50,107 bases of DNA from Haplomitrium mnioides (lineage: Eukaryota > Marchantiophyta > Haplomitriopsida > Calobryales): positions 36,859 to 86,965 of the forward strand of contig JBNGIS010016786.1 of the NCBI GenBank assembly GCA_049999725.1, written 5' to 3'. Position 1 is the stretch's first letter; the number at the start of each line of letters is the position of its first letter. The position numbers and the translations under genes were made by a program. Positions 44,654-50,107 of this stretch are shown here, one piece after another. The notes beneath the pieces were generated by a model that saw only the letters and a list, made by a program, of their open reading frames with translations, searched no databases and was not told where the DNA came from.

Positions 44654-45504
44654 TGAAGTAGAGGTTAAGTTCAGCTCCCATTATGGCTGTTCCGGATTGG
44701 ACTAAGAAATTTCACATGTATATTGATACCTCCAAGACTGCAATAGGGGTGGTCCTGAGTCAGAAGAGAACTCAGAAGGAAGAGCATATGATCTATTACA
44801 CCAGTAGACAACTCTTTATCCTTGAAAGGAACTATCACACGACAGAGAGGGAGGGACTGGGTATGATTTACGCTGTTCAAAAGTTCCAACATTATCTTTT
44901 GGGATATCCGTTCATCTTTCATACCGATCATAATACCTTGAAATATATTATAAAAAAGCCTGATCTATCTGGGAGATTAGCAAGATGGATTCTGCTATTG
45001 CAGAAGTTTGAATTTGAAGTCTATGTGAGACCCAAAAAGAGGCAGGCGAATGCAAATTTTTTGTCAAGATTGGAAGGAGAGCCGGCCTTAGAAAGAGTGA
45101 ATGACCAGCTAGCTTATGAACATTTGTTCACTACTTCCGTAGAATCGGAATTTAAAGAAATTGTTGATTATTTGCAACATCAAATGGTGCCTGAAAGGTT
45201 GAGCCCGAAGAAGAGAGCCGTTTTTCAGTACAAGTTGTCTCCTTACACCATGCTTCGAGGAATCCTATATAAATTGGGACTAGATGAGGTACTTCGAAGG
45301 TGTGTGGAGGGAGAAGATCGGAAGAAGGTGATTTTTGCTTTGCATGAGGATATGGAGGGAGGTCACTTTGCGACCAACAATACTGTCAAGAAGATCCTTG
45401 AAAGTCGATATTGGTGGCCGAAGATGAACAAGGAAGTAGCTGAGTTTATCAAGAAATGCAATCCGTACCAGCGCATCAGACAGCCGACTGCTACATCCCA
45501 TTAG
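44654..45504 (+). pseudogene. RNase H and integrase zinc finger, element 2
   Basis: Continues the RT frame after S2, with one TAG at about 44660 (a CAG-to-TAG change is likely). RNase H blocks: FHMYIDTSKTAIGVVLSQ (first Asp), HMIYYTSRQLFILERNYHTT, EGLGMIYAVQKFQHYLLG (acidic residue), FIFHTDHNTLKYII (DH). The linker RWILLLQKFEFEVYVR and ANANFLSRLEG parallels element 1. The integrase zinc-binding region reads HEDMEGGHFATNN and KKCNPYQRIRQ; the last Cys is Tyr. The frame ends at a stop at about 45502-45504. It is one of the longest clean frames in the window (273 codons from 44683). Confidence 0.92.
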
Positions 45505-46428
45505 CCGCTAACTCCAATCTTACCCCTAGCTCTATTTGAAAAGTGGGGGATTGACTTTGTCAGACCGATCCAGCCAGCAGCGAGATGGACCCATAATCGG
45601 TATATCCTAGTAGCGACAGATTATGCTACCAAGTTGGTAGAAGCGGAACTAGTAAAAAGAGATACAACTGAAGTCGTTGCAGAATTTTTATTCAACAACA
45701 TAATCAGCCGATTTGGATGCCCACTGGAGTTGGTAAGTGATTGAGGAACTTATTTCCTCAATTCTACAATTGAATCATTGACGACAAGATATTTGATCAA
45801 ACATCGGAAAGCAACTCCTTATAATCCGAGAGCCAATAGACATACAAAGAAAGTAAACGGAATTTTATGTAAGATTGTGAACAAAATTGTGGCATCCAAT
45901 AAGATTTCATGGGATAAGAAGGTTGTTGCTACGCTATGGGCCTATCAAACTATAGAGAAGATTACAACGAAGAAAACTCCCTACTTTTTGGTTTATGGAA
46001 TGCATGCGATTATGCCGGTAGAGCTGGCAATTCCAACCTTGCAGATAGAGATCACTGATTGGAAAATAGTGGAAGAAAGTGTCTGGGATTGAACATAGCA
46101 GATCATTCGATTAGAAGAAAAGAGGACGTTGAGTTTGGAAGCTACGGAAGAAATTCAGTGGCAGCGGAAATGGAGACATGACCAGAATTTGAGGTCAACA
46201 ATGGTTAAAGACAGAAAATTGGTTCTGGTATACGATTCGAGATACCAATTATTTCCAGGCAAGCTTCAGACCAGATGGGATAGTACTTATTGGGTCATCC
46301 GTGTGTACCAGAATGGATTCGTATCATTAGCGACACTTGATGGGGAATCTCTCCCAACGGGCATCAACGGATACAGGTTAAAGAAATATTTCTATGACGA
46401 AGATGCTTACGAGGATGCTGCGCAGTAG
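45505..46428 (+). pseudogene. Integrase core and C-terminus, element 2
   Basis: Same reading frame as the preceding block or close to it. Core: FEKWGIDFVRPIQ (first Asp), ILVATDYATKLVEAE, LELVSD followed by a stop (second Asp, QGT now stop-GT), and YNPRANRHTKKVNGIL, where the catalytic Glu is replaced by Lys. PYFLVYGMHAIMPVELAIP follows. C-terminal domain: DRKLVLVYDSRYQLFPGKL and RWDSTYWVIRVYQNGFVSL, closing with NGYRLKKYF and a short acidic tail to TAG 46426-46428. With a lost Glu and at least three stops, this integrase is inactive. The stop codon directly abuts the polypurine tract, so there is no room for an envelope-like gene here. Confidence 0.92.
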
Positions 46429-46438
46429 AGAGGGGGAA
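46427..46438 (+). other. Polypurine tract, element 2
   Basis: AGAGAGGGGGAA immediately before the second LTR (CA then TGTGACGC at 46441). Correct position for plus-strand priming. Confidence 0.85.
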
Positions 46439-46440
46439 CA

Positions 46441-49400
46441 TGTGACGCAGAGTTCAGCAAGAATATTCATGAATAAGCCTTTTCGGATAAATTTAAAGGA
46501 AAATGGGCATGTGAAGAGCTTGTAGCAGGGGAAATTTGGAGAAAATCAATCATTGAGAAGCTTTAGAAGAGGAAAAATCATATTCAGATTTCAGAACAGC
46601 AAAAAGTGCTTCGGATTATTGAATTCCTGAGTCCGAAGTGAGATTCAAGAACATATTCAACAAGTGGAGTCAAGAGAAAGTCAGAAGAGCTTCGGAAGGT
46701 TTCCAACGGTCGGATTCGTTTACGATTTCGGAATCGGGAGGGCGCCGTTTGTGAGTATTATCAAAACAAGTTGTTAAACGATTCCTATGGGGGTTTGAAG
46801 TGCTCGTTGCTTTCAAACGACGAAATCATGCCAAGGCAAGCGTGGAGAGCCTCGAGAGCGAGAGGAGGATGAGTCGTTACAAGGAGATCAGAGGAAAAGA
46901 TTATTATTCGAATCAGCCATTCCATCAGAGACCGAAAAAACTCCTGTGGAGGCCATTCCGGCTGCGGAAGAGATGAACGTGAAAGAGATGAAGGGTGATG
47001 GGGAATTTGTGTCTATGGGGCCAATGAAGAGCCACCATGTTCTCGCGATTTCATATGATTTAAGAAAGGTTCTGAAGACCTGAGGGCTTTGGAACTTTGT
47101 CGGGAGAATCTGGGACCATAATTTACAAAGTATGATCAGCCAGGGGCATTTTCAGAGAGTCAAAGTTGTGGCTGGAGAGTTGGTGTTCTCCTTTCGAGGA
47201 GAATTCGTACATTACTCAAAAGAAGCGATAAGGAAAATTTATTATCTTCTTGAGACAGATAATCGAGACGTAAGATTGAGGCAAGATGGGCATCTCGCTT
47301 ATCTTTGCCCTGATCCATCTATAACCAATGATGGTTACAAGATCCAAGAGATCACAGATCCCTTATTGCAAGAATTTGTGCAAGTCTTTGGAACAATTCT
47401 ATTCCAGCCTAAGCCCAGACACGTAACGAAGACAAATTTGTTTGTCTTATTGAATGCGTGGAGAGGGCACACCAAGGGGATGGCTCAGTTCATCTATGGT
47501 AGAATCCTCACATATTTTTGAATTAGTTGGGGGAAGAGCCCATTGATCTGGTAGGCCTCGTTTATTTTACATCATATGGAGGCAAATAGACTGTGCACTC
47601 CTGAAGAAAGAGATCTCCTAGCGAGAGATCAGAGGACAATTTCGGAGGAAACGATATGGGAGGATGGAGTCCCGAATAAACTTGGGAGGAAGCTTTGGAA
47701 AATGCCTTTCGTTGATCCAATTCCCAGAGAGAAAGTAGAAATGAGGATTTCTGATTGGCCATATCTGAAGCCACAGAAGAGGGCTAGAATTGACTTGAAG
47801 GAAATGTGGCAAAGGCAAATCAAGCAGAAGGTGTAGGGAAGGTGCTTGAGGATGTTGTAGTCTACCCCTTGGCATGTCGGAAGCTAGGAGAGGGGCGAAC
47901 AATTGACATGATCGATTTGAGAAAAGGCAATGCCGATTGGAGCACGACCTTGGAAGAAATTGACGCCCAACGAATGGCCCAAGGGAAAGGAGATGGAGCG
48001 GGGCCGAGTTCGGATCCAAAGAGAGATTCCATGGCGAGCTCAGCCGCAGTACCAGAGGCCGAAGTGAGGGAGTCAGATGTGGTGCTTCTAGAAGTTAGAA
48101 ATGCAAGATCGGGGAAGGCTTCACTTCAGCAAGTGGAGGTTCTAGCAGAGGCGGAGGATAATATTGCGAGTGTGCAGCCGTTGGAGCAAGAAGACAAATA
48201 ATCTAACGAGGAAGAGGAAAGCCTGAAATCAGCTTCAGAGGAGTCGTCCGAGGATCCTCCGGCAATTCAAATAAAGGGAAAAACCACGCGAATCAGACAC
48301 AAAATCGGAGAATTGGGTAAGTACCTACAAGCTGCTAAGGCAGAAGATTGAAATCAAGGAAAATTGGTTGGAAGGAGCAATCCGAGAGGAAAAGGAGACT
48401 TCCAAGATTCTTCGAAAATCCCTGGCACAAATGCAGAAAGAGAAATAGAGGGATTTGGAGAATTTGGCCCAAGTGGAGACCTTGAAGAAGAGAATGGCGG
48501 GATTGGAAGCTCTGCTGAAGCAGAGGGAAGAGAGTTCCATTTTCAGGAGGAAAAATTCGTGAAGGTGGAGAAGGAGCTTCATGAAGAGAAAGGGAGGAGT
48601 CAGCAACTCTTCGAAGAGATTGAGTCAAAAGCATGCAAGCTGATCAGCAAAATGGCAGGGATGGAGGCATAGAAGCGTGCTCATGAAGAGAAGGAGAAGG
48701 ACTGGATGCAATTGTACCAGGCGCTCCAAATGTCGAAGTCCATCCAGGAGAATCAAGCCAATACTTTGCAGCTGAAGTTGGCGGAGTGGCAGAGGGAGTT
48801 TTTGGAAAGAGAGAAGAGGGAGTTTTCCGAAGACCTTTTGAAGGCAGCTTGTGATGCGATAGGGTTGAAGCAGATGTGGGACAAGGTACAACAAGTGTGG
48901 AATAAGACCTTGGATCGAATGGATGTTAGCATGTAGAGGTTAGTCTTCAACCTGGACGAGGCGAACCAGGAGGTGGCGAATGTGCGAGAGCAACTGGCAC
49001 CATTGGAGGAGAAGACATACTCCAAAGTAACTCAAGATTTATTCCGAGTAAATTTGTCAGACGATATTCTAAAGCTACCTTAGGTTAGGAAGGTCCTCTT
49101 GTGTGTTCCAAAGTGTCGTTTTGGAAAGTCTAATTTTTTGTATAAGTCTTCTCATGACGTTAAACTGAGGGTTGTTAGTTGTTGATTCTGAAGAGGCGAG
49201 TTGTCGATTCTAGTCGCAATTGTGTATTTCTTTAGTAAAGAAATTCTTTGACACCAATTTCAGAATTCCATTAGTGGTGTTCTGCGTCTGACTCCGAAGT
49301 AAAGAAGAGAATTTGCATAAGTAAGAACGAGAAATCAACCTATTCTAGATGTGAAGGGAGGAACTTAATACGGTTGAAACTTGGTAATCGTGTACTATGA

Positions 49401-50107
49401 ATTGTCGTCCAGGTGAGAGAAGGCAAAATCCGTTAAGGCTTTTCAGGAAATTATCTTGGAATTCTTAAAGGCGATAGAATCAGTAACGTGACCCAAGAAG
49501 GGAGTCGACTACGGTAGGGAGGTATATCCCGAGCAGATCGTAGGGACTACTTGATCGTTGAGGAGAGTAGGAACCTTGTTAAATAAGCAAAGGGGTTTGG
49601 GAGGAATTAGTGAGAATTAACCTTGCAGGTTGACAGATATGCGGGGCTAAGTTCCAATCGACGGACTGGGGATCACTGGGAAATTTCCTATTCTTTGCGC
49701 AAGGTGTATAACCTAATTCCAAAGACCCTAGCGTAACCAGCTACGAAAGGAAGGAGAAGGAAAGGAAGAAAATAGGAGAGCAAAAGAAGTTGCTCTGTTG
49801 TTCTTGTGATTCGCAAGGGAGAAAACGAATTGCTCGGTGGATGCGCGAGCATAAATACAACACAAATTTGGTGGAATTTAAAGTCAGAAAGGCGAACGTG
49901 GAAAGGATCAGCGAGATTTGAAGTATCGGAAAGACACGGGCAAGTGGAGGCGAATAGCAGTAGTTTACGCTAGAAGAGTCAAATTTTGGATTTGGAAGAG
50001 TTCGGGACATGAGTCCAAAGAAAGAAAATTCCGAAGTCCGAAGGAACTAGCGGAACGGCGGTCCAACTTCAAGGTGGAAAACGGCATTGGACGGCAGGGT
50101 TCCAAAG
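46441..50107 (+). repeat. Element 2 3' LTR (partial)
   Basis: Aligns from TGTGACGCAG with the 5' LTR; the window ends at the equivalent of about 36680, so some 400 bases are missing. It carries a second copy of the LTR ORF. Confidence 0.92.
46828..49083 (+). pseudogene. LTR-borne ORF, copy in 3' LTR
   Basis: Same layout as the 5' copy and almost the same length (2256 against 2254 bases from ATG to TAG). Some lesions differ: a 2-base loss near 46892 and a TGA near 47081 break the N-terminus here, whereas the stop after ITNPLLQ in the 5' copy is a Glu codon here (ITDPLLQEFVQVFG). At its end the 5' copy has a stop after DLF, while this copy reads DLFRVNLSDDILKLP. Coiled-coil blocks around 48480-48900 are longer and cleaner here (QLKLAEWQREFLEREKREFS). 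Lesions private to each copy imply the frame was open when the element inserted. Function is unknown. Confidence 0.7.

Larger units (their letters stand above)
33013..50107 (+). mobile_element. Ty3/gypsy LTR retrotransposon, element 2 (right end cut by window)
   Basis: Plus-strand element: LTR (33013 to about 37080), primer binding site (37110), gag, PR, RT, RH, IN, polypurine tract (46427), then the second LTR (46441 to the window end). The order and the LKKYF integrase terminus place it in the same broad Tat/Athila-like group as element 1, but with a tRNA-Asp-type primer site. The LTRs differ by about 6 percent in a 345-bp hand-aligned segment (21 differences, mostly transitions). All genes are interrupted, and the RT-RH junction is split by solo LTR S2. 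Confidence 0.93.

Overview
This looks like intergenic DNA from a land plant with a large, repeat-rich nuclear genome. The evidence is nested Ty3/gypsy LTR retrotransposons with Tat/Athila-like organisation, a tRNA-Asp-type primer binding site, a CACTA (En/Spm) tnp2 transposase, and C-to-T/G-to-A decay typical of methylated transposon DNA. LTRs and solo LTRs of about 3 to 4 kb suggest a lineage that tolerates very large elements, such as a gymnosperm or fern, but the sequence alone does not settle this. I found no intact host gene, tRNA, rRNA or CRISPR array. Nearly every coding region is a decayed transposon gene.

Layout. 1-560: microsatellite and purine-rich simple sequence. 560-3103: a decayed, spliced minus-strand gene with an array of imperfect palindromes inside one intron. 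3104-18057: minus-strand Ty3/gypsy element 1 (gag, protease, RT, RNase H, integrase; left LTR 3104 to about 10166, right LTR 15800-18057, truncated). Its left LTR is split by a 4142-bp solo LTR (S1, 4349-8490) with a 5-bp target duplication, TCCAT. 18108-18207: a 100-N assembly gap. 18463-30435: AT-rich DNA holding two copies of a composite unit, each a DUF7869-type gene (A) followed by a CACTA tnp2 transposase (B), ordered A1-B1-A2-B2. 30885-33012: a second copy of the spliced minus-strand gene and its palindrome array. 33013-50107: plus-strand Ty3/gypsy element 2, running off the right edge. Its RT/RNase H junction is split by a 3494-bp solo LTR (S2, 41155-44648) with target duplication GAATC.

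How the parts relate. The CACTA-like and spliced-gene material is the oldest layer; elements 1 and 2 landed in it or beside it, and S1 and S2 later landed inside them. In element 2 the pol stop codon abuts the polypurine tract, so no extra gene fits inside the element. Instead each of its roughly 4-kb LTRs carries a sense-oriented, roughly 750-codon ORF: a basic N-terminus, a globular domain resembling plant-transposon proteins, and a long coiled coil. This LTR-borne gene is the most unusual feature of the window. Other points of interest are Gag proteins with arrays of three and four zinc knuckles, a repeated bZIP-type motif in S2, and a dense CCGAT motif field in the element 1 LTR.
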